Assembly: GCA_030705745.1 (NCBI GenBank)
Contig: JAUZPT010000113.1
Coordinates: forward strand, 1 to 8,148
Length of the DNA stretch: 8,148 bases
Reading direction: 5' to 3'
Source of the DNA: Bacillota bacterium
GTDB taxonomy: Bacteria > Bacillota > Bacilli > Bacillales > Cytobacillaceae
Shown here piece after piece: positions 1 through 6,731 of the stretch (the stretch's first letter is position 1; every line of letters begins with the position of its first letter). The notes under the pieces are model-generated. The model did not search any database. It was not told the DNA's origin and saw nothing but the letters and a program-made list of their open reading frames with translations. Both the position numbers and the translations under genes were made by a program.

Positions 1-988
1 AATGCAAACATATGGTGTAGGTGCAGGAGCAGTGCGTACGATTAACGGCACAATGAAATTACATATAGAATTGGAAGAAAAACTCGCAGAATTCAAACAT
101 ACAGAAGCTGCTATCGCTTATCAATCAGGATTTAACTGCAATATGGCAGCCATTTCAGCTGTCATGGATAAAAATGACGCCATCTTATCCGATGAACTGA
201 ACCATGCATCAATTATTGATGGGTGCAGGCTTTCAAAGGCAAAAATTATTCGCGTCAACCATTCTGATATGGAAGATTTACGAGCAAAAGCGAAAGCTGC
301 AAAAGAATCAGGTTTATATAATAAAATTATGGTTATTACGGATGGAGTTTTCTCTATGGATGGCGATATTGCATTGCTTCCAGAAATCGTCCAAATTGCC
401 GAGGAATTCGATTTAATAACATACGTAGATGACGCGCATGGTTCAGGTGTACTTGGCGAAGGTGCAGGCACAGTAAAGCACTTTGGATTGTCAGATAAAA
501 TTGATTTTCAAATTGGGACATTGTCAAAGGCGATTGGAGTTGTCGGTGGCTATGTAGCAGGAAAACAAAATTTGATTGACTGGCTAAAGGTCCGCAGCCG
601 CCCGTTCCTTTTCTCTACTTCACTTACTCCTGCGGATGTGGCTGCGAGTAAAAAATCGATAGAAATATTAATGGAAAGCACTGAGCTTAACAAGCGTTTA
701 TGGGAAAATGGGGATTATTTAAAAAAGGGATTAAAGGAGCTGGGCTTCAATATTGGTAATAGCGAAACACCTATTACTCCGTGCATCATTGGGGATGAAA
801 AGTTAACACAGCAATTTAGCAAGCGTTTAAATGATGAGGGTGTTTATGCAAAGGCGATCGTATTCCCAACGGTGCCTCAGGGAACAGGACGTGTGCGCAA
901 TATGCCGACAGCAGCACATAGTAAGGAAATGCTTGATAAAGCCATTTCGATTTATGAAAAAGTCGGAAAAGAAATGGGTATTATTTAA
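1..988 (+). CDS. kbl: Glycine C-acetyltransferase (2-amino-3-ketobutyrate CoA ligase), 5' truncated by window edge
   Basis: This PLP enzyme cleaves 2-amino-3-oxobutyrate with CoA to glycine and acetyl-CoA, the second step of threonine catabolism. The visible 328 residues are the C-terminal part; the family runs to about 392-398 residues, so roughly 65 are missing upstream. The ATG at base 2 is an internal methionine, not the start. Counting from it, visible motifs are [11 protein letters not shown] (64-74), the PLP-contacting D-D-A-H-G (143-147) and the Schiff-base lysine in G-T-L-S-K-A (K176). The C-terminal [14 protein letters not shown] stretch matches Kbl better than its relative BioF. 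The threonine dehydrogenase gene follows after 57 bases with no terminator between, so the two are probably one operon whose products act consecutively. A BioF-like paralogue is the only real alternative, and the neighbour argues against it. Confidence 0.93.
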   Translation, partial: MQTYGVGAGAVRTINGTMKLHIELEEKLAEFKHTEAAIAYQSGFNCNMAAISAVMDKNDAILSDELNHASIIDGCRLSKAKIIRVNHSDMEDLRAKAKAAKESGLYNKIMVITDGVFSMDGDIALLPEIVQIAEEFDLITYVDDAHGSGVLGEGAGTVKHFGLSDKIDFQIGTLSKAIGVVGGYVAGKQNLIDWLKVRSRPFLFSTSLTPADVAASKKSIEILMESTELNKRLWENGDYLKKGLKELGFNIGNSETPITPCIIGDEKLTQQFSKRLNDEGVYAKAIVFPTVPQGTGRVRNMPTAAHSKEMLDKAISIYEKVGKEMGII

Positions 989-1045
989 CTTTGTTCCTAT
1001 AAAAGAATAAATTGTTTTAAGTAATAAATAGAGGATGGGGAAAGA

Positions 1046-1990
1046 ATGAAACGTATAATGATCACTGGTGCCCTTGGACAAATAGGCTCAGAATTAACTT
1101 TAAAGCTTAGAGAGATATACGGAAGCGATAATGTCATCGCGACGGATATTCGCAAAAATGAAAGCGAAGCTGCACAAAGCGGACCATTTGAAACAGTGGA
1201 TGTAACTGATTTAAATGCAATGGTAGAGACGGCTAAAAAACACAATGTTGATACTGTCATGCATTTGGCTGCCCTGTTATCGGCCACTGCAGAAGCAAAG
1301 CCTGTTTTTGCCTGGAACTTAAATATGGGTGGCTTGATGAATGCCCTTGAAACTGCACGTGAATTAAACGCTCAGTTCTTTACCCCAAGCTCAATCGGTG
1401 CTTTCGGGCCAACGACACCAAAGGACAATACTCCACAGGACACGATTATGCGCCCAACAACAATGTACGGTGTGAACAAAGTGGCAGGGGAATTGCTTTC
1501 TGACTATTATTTTCATAAATTCGGTGTCGACACACGTGGGCTTCGCTTTCCTGGGTTGATTTCATATGTGACTCCTCCGGGCGGAGGAACGACGGATTAT
1601 GCGGTCGAAATTTATTATGAAGCGATCAAAAATGGAAGATACACCTCTTATATCGACAGAGGCACATATATGGACATGATGTATATGCCGGATGCTTTAA
1701 ATGCAATTATCAATCTAATGGAAGCTGACACAGCAAAGCTTGTTCATCGAAATTCATTCAATGTTACCGCGATGAGCTTTGATCCGGAAGAAATCGCTGT
1801 CGAAATCAGCAAGCATATTTCCGGTTTCGAAATGAGCTACCAGGTGGATCCTGTACGTCAAAAAATTGCCGATAGCTGGCCGAATTCAATCGATCCGACA
1901 GCAGCTCAAAATGAGTGGGGCTTCAAAGCCGAGTATGACTTGGCGAAAATGACAAAAGATATGATTGAAAAACTTCGTCAACAACTTTAA
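1046..1990 (+). CDS. tdh: L-threonine 3-dehydrogenase, NAD-dependent epimerase/SDR type
   Basis: This enzyme oxidises L-threonine with NAD+ to 2-amino-3-oxobutyrate, the substrate of the upstream Kbl. The 314-residue length is typical of the extended short-chain-dehydrogenase threonine dehydrogenases, which are unrelated to the zinc-dependent Tdh of E. coli and B. subtilis. The Rossmann glycine motif is G-A-L-G-Q-I-G (G8, G11, G14). D34, at the end of the second strand, fits NAD rather than NADP use. The P-S-S-I-G-A-F-G segment (114-121) supplies the catalytic serine region, and Y-G-V-N-K (Y141, K145) is the YxxxK pair. The ATG at 1046 follows a purine-rich GAGG/GGGGAAAG site. A strong terminator follows the stop. 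Another sugar epimerase-like activity is possible from fold alone, but pairing with kbl makes threonine dehydrogenase by far the likeliest. Confidence 0.92.
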   Translation: MKRIMITGALGQIGSELTLKLREIYGSDNVIATDIRKNESEAAQSGPFETVDVTDLNAMVETAKKHNVDTVMHLAALLSATAEAKPVFAWNLNMGGLMNALETARELNAQFFTPSSIGAFGPTTPKDNTPQDTIMRPTTMYGVNKVAGELLSDYYFHKFGVDTRGLRFPGLISYVTPPGGGTTDYAVEIYYEAIKNGRYTSYIDRGTYMDMMYMPDALNAIINLMEADTAKLVHRNSFNVTAMSFDPEEIAVEISKHISGFEMSYQVDPVRQKIADSWPNSIDPTAAQNEWGFKAEYDLAKMTKDMIEKLRQQL

Positions 1991-2002
1991 ATGGAAAATA
2001 CG

Positions 2003-2035
2003 ACCTCGTGCCAGAATTGGTACGGGGTTTTTTTT
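2003..2035 (+). terminator. Rho-independent terminator after the kbl-tdh operon
   Basis: A 10-bp stem (ACCTCGTGCC, 2003-2012, with GGTACGGGGT, 2019-2028; two G-U pairs) closes a six-base loop, and an uninterrupted T-run follows to 2035. It starts 12 bases after the tdh stop and isolates the operon from the symporter gene. Confidence 0.9.
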
Positions 2036-2070
2036 GAATATATATTTTTTCCTACTATTACTCCAAAAGA

Positions 2071-2083
2071 TGAACGTCGTTCA
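2071..2083. promoter_or_regulatory. Perfect palindrome TGAACGTCGTTCA, candidate operator upstream of the symporter
   Basis: Six-base arms TGAACG and CGTTCA are perfectly complementary around one central T. The site lies about 95 bases before the symporter start and just upstream of a TTGACT hexamer (2095-2100), a position suited to a dimeric transcription factor. The regulator cannot be named from the sequence. It does not fit the CcpA cre consensus. No convincing -10 lies 16-18 bases after TTGACT, so the promoter itself is unresolved. Confidence 0.4.
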
Positions 2084-2107
2084 CAAAAGTGTCATTGACT
2101 TTTTTTC

Positions 2108-2160
2108 TTACCAACATTTTTTTCCTACTTTATAACTAAACTATAAAGACAAGTTGTTGG
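2108..2160 (+). promoter_or_regulatory. Nested inverted repeats and candidate promoter before the symporter
   Basis: CTTTATA (2128-2134) and TATAAAG (2142-2148) form a perfect 7-base inverted repeat with a 7-base spacer. An outer pair, CCAACA (2111-2116) and TGTTGG (2155-2160), almost shares its centre. A possible -10 is TATAAC (2131-2136) with a weak -35 TTACCA (2108-2113) at 17-base spacing. The inner dyad would then overlap the -10, as an operator might. It could equally be a leader-RNA structure; direct evidence for either is lacking. Confidence 0.35.
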
Positions 2161-2176
2161 CATTGGAGGTTTTTAT

Positions 2177-3661
2177 ATGAAAGATGAAAGCGGAACAGTT
2201 ACAACAAAAATAAAATGGAAGTCACTCCTTTTGTCTTTAATTTTATTATTGATCATCCTGCTTTTGCCTAAACAGGATGGTCTTCCCGTCGCTGGTCAAC
2301 GATCTCTTGCGGTATTGGCATTTTCTATCACACTATGGGTTACTGAAGCAGTAACGTTTCCTGTTAGTGCAGCCTTTATTGTTGCATTGTTAACGGTTTT
2401 GCTTGGAATTAGTCCATCTATAGATGGCGGGAGCATAATAGGTACCAAAGTGGCCTTGGAGTGGTCATTGTCCGGATTTAGCTCAGGTGCTGTTGCACTA
2501 GTAGCAGGAGCGTTATTTTTATCCGCTGCTATGCAGGAAACCGGCTTGGACAGGAGATTGGCTCTTGCAGTTCTTTCGAAAGTGGGATCATCTGTGAGGG
2601 GGATTTTAATTGGAATCATCGTGGTAGGGATATTACTCGCTTTATTTATCCCGAGTCCAACTGCTCGTGTTGGTGCCATGATTCCGATTGTTTTGGGCAT
2701 GATGAGTGCATTTGGAATCCAAAAAACAGGAAGGTTAACATCGTTGCTAATCATGGCGACAGCCCATACAGCAACCATTTGGAGCATCGGAATTAAAACC
2801 GCAACACCGCAAAATATGGTCGGTCTTAATTTCATCGAAAATGCATTTCCTTTTTCTGTTTCTTGGATGCAATGGTTTTTGGCAGCTGCCCCATGGTCGG
2901 TTGCCATGTCTGTGGTCCTTTACTTTGTTCTCTTGATGTTTATTCGGCCTGATTCCATGACAATATCTTCTGGGACGGATGTGATTAAAAAACAGTTATC
3001 TGATTTAGGTGCACTTTCCGGTTCACAAATCCGTCTACTTTTTATTTCATTTGGAGCGCTGGTTTTGTGGGCAACAGAAGGGAAAATTCACTTTTTCGAC
3101 AGCACGACCATCGTTCTTATGGTTGTAGCAGTTATGCTGGCTCCTCAAATAGGAGTATTGAAATGGGAGGACGCAGAGAAAAAAATACCATGGGGAACAA
3201 TTATTCTTTTTGCAACTGGAATATCACTTGGTACTGTATTAATTAAAACGAAGGGGGCATCGTGGCTGGCTAGTATCGTTTTCAATTCGTTTGGTTTAAG
3301 CCATGTGTCCCTTTTGGTATTGATGGCGACATTGGTGGGATTCACCATTGTGATTCATTTAGGTTTTGCGAGTGCAACAAGCCTTGCATCGACATTAATG
3401 CCAATAGTGATTGCTTTTGTAGAGAGCTTGAACGTGGGTGGGCCCTTAAAAGGGATGGGAATTGCTTTGATTACTCAATTCGCTATTGGGTTTGGATTTA
3501 TACTCCCTGTAAATGCACCTCAAAATATGTTGGCGTTCGGGTCTGGTACTGTGAAAACTGAACACTTCATTAAAACGGGGATAACATTGACCATTATTGG
3601 TTACGGCCTATTTGTATTATTTTCTTTCACTTATTGGAGATGGATTGGCCTGTTGCCATAG
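2177..3661 (+). CDS. DASS-family (SLC13-like) sodium-coupled di-/tricarboxylate or anion symporter
   Basis: This integral membrane transporter probably imports a dicarboxylate, tricarboxylate or inorganic anion with sodium. The 494 residues are highly hydrophobic, with about a dozen membrane segments starting at residues 15-30, after a short charged cytoplasmic N-terminus. The two DASS half-repeats are recognisable. The first substrate-site loop is P-S-P-T-A-R-V-G-A-M-I-P (159-170) and the second is A-S-A-T-S-L-A-S-T-L-M-P (398-409). The family's usual Ser-Asn-Thr signatures therefore read SPT (160-162) and SAT (399-401), so both asparagines are absent. The first loop resembles the branch that includes plant plastid 2-oxoglutarate/malate translocators and bacterial YflS-like proteins. 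The exact substrate cannot be assigned. GGAGG at 2165-2169, seven bases before the ATG, supports the start. It appears monocistronic, between two terminators. Confidence 0.88.
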   Translation: MKDESGTVTTKIKWKSLLLSLILLLIILLLPKQDGLPVAGQRSLAVLAFSITLWVTEAVTFPVSAAFIVALLTVLLGISPSIDGGSIIGTKVALEWSLSGFSSGAVALVAGALFLSAAMQETGLDRRLALAVLSKVGSSVRGILIGIIVVGILLALFIPSPTARVGAMIPIVLGMMSAFGIQKTGRLTSLLIMATAHTATIWSIGIKTATPQNMVGLNFIENAFPFSVSWMQWFLAAAPWSVAMSVVLYFVLLMFIRPDSMTISSGTDVIKKQLSDLGALSGSQIRLLFISFGALVLWATEGKIHFFDSTTIVLMVVAVMLAPQIGVLKWEDAEKKIPWGTIILFATGISLGTVLIKTKGASWLASIVFNSFGLSHVSLLVLMATLVGFTIVIHLGFASATSLASTLMPIVIAFVESLNVGGPLKGMGIALITQFAIGFGFILPVNAPQNMLAFGSGTVKTEHFIKTGITLTIIGYGLFVLFSFTYWRWIGLLP

Positions 3662-3680
3662 GTTAAAGCCAATAAGAAAA

Positions 3681-3707
3681 AAGGCAAATCCACGATGGAT
3701 TTGCCTT
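3681..3707. terminator. Bidirectional terminator between symporter gene and selD
   Basis: A perfect 12-bp stem (AAGGCAAATCCA, 3681-3692, with TGGATTTGCCTT, 3696-3707) closes a CGA loop. It is flanked by an A-run on the left, which reads as a U-tract for minus-strand selD, and by a T-rich stretch on the right for the symporter. The right arm overlaps the selD stop codon (3706-3708). Confidence 0.88.
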
Positions 3708-4758
3708 ATTTCTTTACATAGATAAGCTTTTCATTTTTATCAGTCACGGTGCCGATTATCGCGGCATGTGACATACCCATTGCATGAAGATCCTCGACAT
3801 ATTGGTTGGCCTCGGCTTCAGTCATCGCGACAAGAAGGCCGCCTGAGGTGATAGCATCACAAAGAACGATTTGTTCTTCCGCGGAAATTTCCTCGTAGTG
3901 AATATCGTTTTCGAGCCACGTGTGGTTTGCTTTAGAACCGCCGGGTATCACACCAGCTTTTGCAAGCGAATATGTGCCTTCTAAAACAGGAATCCTTGAT
4001 AATTGCAGTTCGAAGCTAACGCTACTTCCTCGTGACATTTCACTTCCGTGTCCAAGTAATCCAAATCCAGTTACATCCGTTACGGCATGCGGAGTGTATT
4101 TCCTTAAAGCTTCGGCAGCATTTTTGTTAAGCTCAGCCATTGTTTCGGTTACAATGTGTTCCTGTTCGGGCGTTACTGCGCTTCGCTTGATCCCTGTCGT
4201 CAAGATTCCAACGCCAATCGGCTTGGTCAAGACGAGAACATCACCAGGTTGTGCCCCAACATTTCTCCAAACTTTTTCTGGATGAACTAGGCCTGTTACC
4301 GACAAGCCGAATTTTGGTTCCTGATCATCGATCGAATGGCCACCAACTGTAACTGCCCCGGCTTCTTTCACTTTATCCGCTGCTCCTCGGAGAATCTCTG
4401 AAAGTATATGAGCACCAAGTTTTTTGATTGGATAACCAACGATATTTAATACCGTTTTAGGATCTCCTCCCATTGCATAAACATCACTCAGCGCATTAGC
4501 AGCTGAAATTTGGCCAAACATATATGGGTCATCCACGATTGGAGTAAAATAGTCAACCGTCTGGATTAGCGCAATCTCATCGGTTAATTGATAAACACCG
4601 GCATCATCGGACGTTTCATGACCGACAAGCAACTCCGGAATAGGGTCTTGCTTTGGTAAAAGACGCAAAACTTGCGCCAGGTCCTCAGGACCAATTTTAC
4701 AGCCTCAACCAGCCTTTGTAGATAAAGAGGTTAGGCGAATTATTTCATGCTCACTCAA
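3706..4758 (-). CDS. selD: Selenide, water dikinase (selenophosphate synthetase), selenocysteine-containing (TGA at 4707-4705)
   Basis: SelD converts selenide and ATP to selenophosphate, the selenium donor for Sec-tRNA(Sec) and selenouridine synthesis. Conventional ORF calling begins only after the TGA, at 4668, and loses the catalytic N-terminus. Reading TGA as Sec gives 350 residues from TTG at 4758, close to the family's usual length. The N-terminus has the family pattern I-I-R-L-T followed by K-A-G-U-G-C-K; Sec18 and Lys21 align with catalytic Cys17 and Lys20 of E. coli SelD. Further motifs are D51-D52 in S-D-D-A-G-V-Y, N88 and D92 in N-A-L-S-D-V-Y-A-M-G-G, G-G-H-S-I (139-143) and D228 in T-D-V-T-G-F-G-L-L-G-H-G. 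TTG is preferred because GGAGGTG lies six bases before it; an in-frame GTG nine bases upstream overlaps that site. A bSECIS-like hairpin follows the TGA. The gene diverges from the SelW-like gene and selA. Confidence 0.93.
4680..4692 (-). promoter_or_regulatory. Putative bacterial SECIS hairpin in selD mRNA
   Basis: In the selD mRNA, a 5-bp GC-rich stem (GGTCC/GGACC) closes a three-base loop, TGA. The loop begins 18 bases after the Sec TGA and has G in its second position. Known bacterial SECIS elements are small hairpins just downstream of UGA, with a short G-containing loop recognised by SelB. The DNA also encodes G-P-E-D-L, so it serves as both coding and recoding sequence. Confidence 0.75.
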
Positions 4759-4778
4759 CTTGTCCACCTCCATTTTTC

Positions 4779-4849
4779 TAGTATAACTCTTTGAATCAAA
4801 AATCGCACTTATCGAGCAAATCATTTGCGAAAAAAAAAAGGTTATACTA
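4779..4849. promoter_or_regulatory. Divergent selD / selW-like promoter region with mirrored -10 elements
   Basis: TAGTATAAC (4779-4787) and GTTATACTA (4841-4849) are exact inverse copies, so each strand carries TATACT as a candidate -10: 4780-4785 for selD and 4843-4848 for the SelW-like gene. Neither has a good -35 at 17 bases. TTGCGA (4825-4830) lies only 12 bases before the plus-strand -10, and ten A residues (4830-4839) run into the spacer. A perfect small palindrome, GCAAATCATTTGC (4816-4828), lies between the two. The selD -10 would leave a leader of only a couple of bases before its ribosome binding site, so it is the less certain one. Confidence 0.4.
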
Positions 4850-4907
4850 AAATGGCTTTACAATATGTAATGAAGGTTGAAATATTCCCATTCAGGAGGT
4901 TTTTTCG

Positions 4908-5147
4908 TTGAAGACTTTTCAAGTTACTGTACAATTTTGCATGATGTGAAATTATGCACCAAAAGCCGCGAGTTTCGCGGAGGAATTGTTCAACCATTAT
5001 CGCAGAGATATTGAAAAAATGGAGTTGATCCCCGTTTCAGGAGGCGCCTTTGAGGTAACTGTAAACGGTGAGAAAATATACTCAAAACTCGAAACTGGGG
5101 TTTTTCCGAAAGCAGAAAACATCATTGAAATAATGGAATCTTTATAA
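4908..5147 (+). CDS. SelW-like (Rdx family) selenoprotein with Cys-x-x-Sec motif (TGA at 4947-4949)
   Basis: This is a 79-residue thioredoxin-like redox protein of the SelT/SelW/SelH (Rdx) family, probably a cytosolic thiol-selenol oxidoreductase; its partner is unknown. Reading from TTG at 4908, the TGA is codon 14 and lies in F-C-M-M-U-N-Y, the family's CxxC/CxxU redox site after the first beta strand. The rest fits Rdx: A-P-K-A-A-S-F-A-E-E-L (17-27), P-V-S-G-G-A-F-E-V-T-V-N-G-E (42-55), then Y-S-K (58-60) and G-V-F-P-K-A (64-69). Length is normal for small SelW proteins. An ideal AGGAGG (4894-4899) stands eight bases before the TTG. A SECIS-like hairpin follows the TGA and a terminator follows the stop. 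Standard annotation would miss this gene because translation appears to end after 13 codons. No signal peptide is visible. Confidence 0.9.
4966..4980 (+). promoter_or_regulatory. Putative bacterial SECIS hairpin in the SelW-like mRNA
   Basis: A perfect 6-bp GC-rich stem (CCGCGA, 4966-4971, with TCGCGG, 4975-4980) closes the loop GTT. The loop's first base is G and lies 23 bases after the Sec TGA, within the usual spacing for SelB-recognised hairpins. It has the same architecture as the selD hairpin: a short GC stem and a three-base loop containing G. Confidence 0.8.
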
Positions 5148-5151
5148 TTTT

Positions 5152-5185
5152 AAGCCCTCATCATTGAAATGATCGAGGGCTTTTT
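5152..5185 (+). terminator. Rho-independent terminator after the SelW-like gene
   Basis: AAGCCCTC pairs with GAGGGCTT; after one bulged C, ATCAT pairs with ATGAT around a TGAA loop. A run of five T residues (5181-5185) follows. The hairpin starts five bases after the stop codon and separates this gene from selA, which has its own promoter. Confidence 0.85.
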
Positions 5186-5220
5186 CTATTCTTTTTTGAG
5201 AAGTTGTTAAGACTAAAAAA

Positions 5221-5229
5221 TGTTATAAT
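5221..5229 (+). promoter_or_regulatory. Candidate extended -10 promoter for selA
   Basis: TGTTATAAT contains a perfect TATAAT (5224-5229) and the TGn extension that can compensate for a weak -35. TTGTTA (5204-5209) is the nearest -35-like hexamer, but its 14-base spacing is too short. The predicted transcript would start about 45 bases before the selA TTG codon. Confidence 0.6.
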
Positions 5230-5281
5230 GAACAAAAAAGATTCGTCAATAAAGAAGCGAGTGCAAAGAGGGGTTTTGAAT

Positions 5282-6688
5282 TTGAAAGAATGGCTTCGTT
5301 TGATACCTGCCATCCATGAATATCAACAAGACAATCGCTTTAAACGTATTATGAAAGAGAACCAGATAGATTTTGCACAATTAAGCATTCACTTAAAAAA
5401 AATAATTGAAGACATACGTACATCCTTACTATCGCAACAATGGATCAATTCACCACCTGGCACTGAAGATTTTAATGACGAGGTCTTCAATCAGTTGGAA
5501 AAATATATAAAAGCATCTTATTCACCTACTCTCCAAAGGGTGGTTAATGCCACTGGTACGATTTTGCATACAAATTTGGGGCGATCGCGGCTGAGTGATC
5601 GAGCAATGGATCGAGTGATTGACATCGCCAAAAACTACTCCAATTTGGAATATAAGCTATAGGAAGGTGAAAGAGGATCTCGTCATAGCCATATAGAAAA
5701 AATGATTACTGAAATAACTGGTGCCGAGTCAGCCATGGTAGTCAATAACAACGCTGCGGCTGTTTATCTCATTTTAAGGGCTTTCGCCCAAAATAAAGAG
5801 GTCATTGTTTCCAGAGGGCAGCTTGTAGAAATTGGTGGTTCTTTTAGAGTTTCTTCTATCATGGAAGAAAGTGGGGCCAAATTGAAAGAAATAGGAACAA
5901 CGAACAAGACACATCTATACGATTATGAGCAGGCAATATCAGCGGAAACAGCAATGATCATGAAAGTACATACAAGCAATTTTAAAATCATGGGCTTTAC
6001 TAAGACTGTCGATTCACAGGAACTGATTCAATTGAGTAACCGACAGAACAATATCCTCTTTTATGAAGATCTAGGAAGCGGTGCCCTCTATGATTTTAGA
6101 CGATTTGGAATCGGGGAGGAGCCTATTGTAAAAGAAATCATTGAGTTGGGAGCTGATCTTGTCTCCTTCAGTGGTGATAAACTTTTGGGTGGGCCTCAGG
6201 CTGGAATTATTGCAGGGAAAAAAACATGGATTGATAAACTAAAAAAACACCAGCTTGCACGTGTAGTTCGTGTCGATAAAATGACATTGGCTGCACTTGA
6301 AGGAACACTTATCGATTATGTTAGCGGTGAAAATGGTATTAAAAATATTCCGACAATTAGAGAATTATTTATATCGAAGAGTGAATTACTGGGACGCTCA
6401 CATAATTTTATTCAAGAACTGTCAGCTTTGTCTGAACATTATTCAGTAAAACTTGTGGATGGAACTAGCCAAGTGGGTGGTGGCACTATGCCTGAGGTAA
6501 CACTTCCAACGGTACTTATTTCGCTTTCACACGATTTGTATACAGCTGAACAATTGAGCAAAAAGCTACGATCTAATCCGGAAGCTGCGATCGTCGCCCG
6601 CATCCAAAAGGATGAACTGATTTTGGACTTAAGAACCGTTTCACTCGAGGAAGAAAGTATGGTGTTAAGAGCGTTGCAAAAGGTTTAG
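5282..6688 (+). pseudogene. selA: L-seryl-tRNA(Sec) selenium transferase interrupted by an in-frame amber codon (TAG 5660-5662)
   Basis: SelA is a PLP enzyme that converts Ser-tRNA(Sec) to Sec-tRNA(Sec) with selenophosphate. Counting the TAG as one codon, the frame is 468 codons, close to E. coli SelA (463). The N-terminus K-E-W-L-R-L-I-P-A-I-H-E and the R-V-V-N-A-T-G-T-I-L-H-T-N-L-G-R segment are typical. The catalytic domain has V-V-N-N-N-A-A-A-V, S-R-G-Q-L-V-E-I-G-G-S-F-R and S-F-S-G-D-K-L-L-G-G-P-Q-A-G with the PLP lysine at codon 300. The frame is unbroken across the TAG, which replaces an expected acidic residue in N-L-E-Y-K-L-*-E-G-E-R-G-S-R; one G-to-T change from GAG would do it. No ribosome binding site precedes the next ATG (5702). 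TTG at 5282 is chosen as start because GAGGGG lies eight bases before it. As read, the gene is inactive unless the TAG is read through or is a sequencing error. Confidence 0.9.
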
Positions 6689-6689
6689 A

Positions 6690-6725
6690 TTAAACGAGGC
6701 TGACCTAAATGTCAGCCTCGTTTAA
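6690..6725. terminator. Bidirectional terminator between selA and sspP
   Basis: A perfect 15-bp stem (TTAAACGAGGCTGAC, 6690-6704, with its complement at 6711-6725) closes a CTAAAT loop. It starts one base after the selA stop and ends six bases before the sspP stop on the opposite strand, so it probably serves both converging genes. Its flanking T-runs are short. Confidence 0.85.
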
Positions 6726-6731
6726 TGGTTT

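Noticed and set aside
2095..2100. TTGACT as the -35 of the symporter promoter
   Set aside because: At 16-18 bases downstream there is only a T-run, and TATAAC is 30 bases away, so no coherent promoter forms.
2296..2907. 203-codon minus-strand open frame within the symporter gene
   Set aside because: It is antisense to a clear membrane protein, has no recognisable domain, and is explained by the codon composition of the plus strand.
4947..4949. TGA in the SelW-like gene as a nonsense mutation of a CxxC protein
   Set aside because: A second in-frame TGA at the selD catalytic site, both followed by SECIS-like hairpins beside selA, makes Sec coding far more likely.
5060..5073. cre-like TGTAAACGGTGAGA inside the SelW-like gene
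   Set aside because: It also matches 13 of 14 positions, but it breaks the essential right-hand CA half (C to G) and lies mid-gene; it shows such matches arise by chance.
5204..5281. Upstream start giving SelA a 26-residue N-terminal extension
   Set aside because: The extension spans the likely promoter (TGTTATAAT) and the ribosome binding site and matches nothing in SelA; TTG at 5282 has correct spacing and gives the normal N-terminus.
5660..5662. TAG in selA as pyrrolysine
   Set aside because: Nothing in the window points to pyrrolysine machinery, it is not expected in Bacillaceae, and a single GAG-to-TAG change is simpler.
5702..6688. Separate gene starting at ATG 5702 (split SelA)
   Set aside because: No ribosome binding site precedes 5702, and in-frame sequence between the TAG and this ATG is conserved SelA (E-G-E-R-G-S-R-H-S-H).
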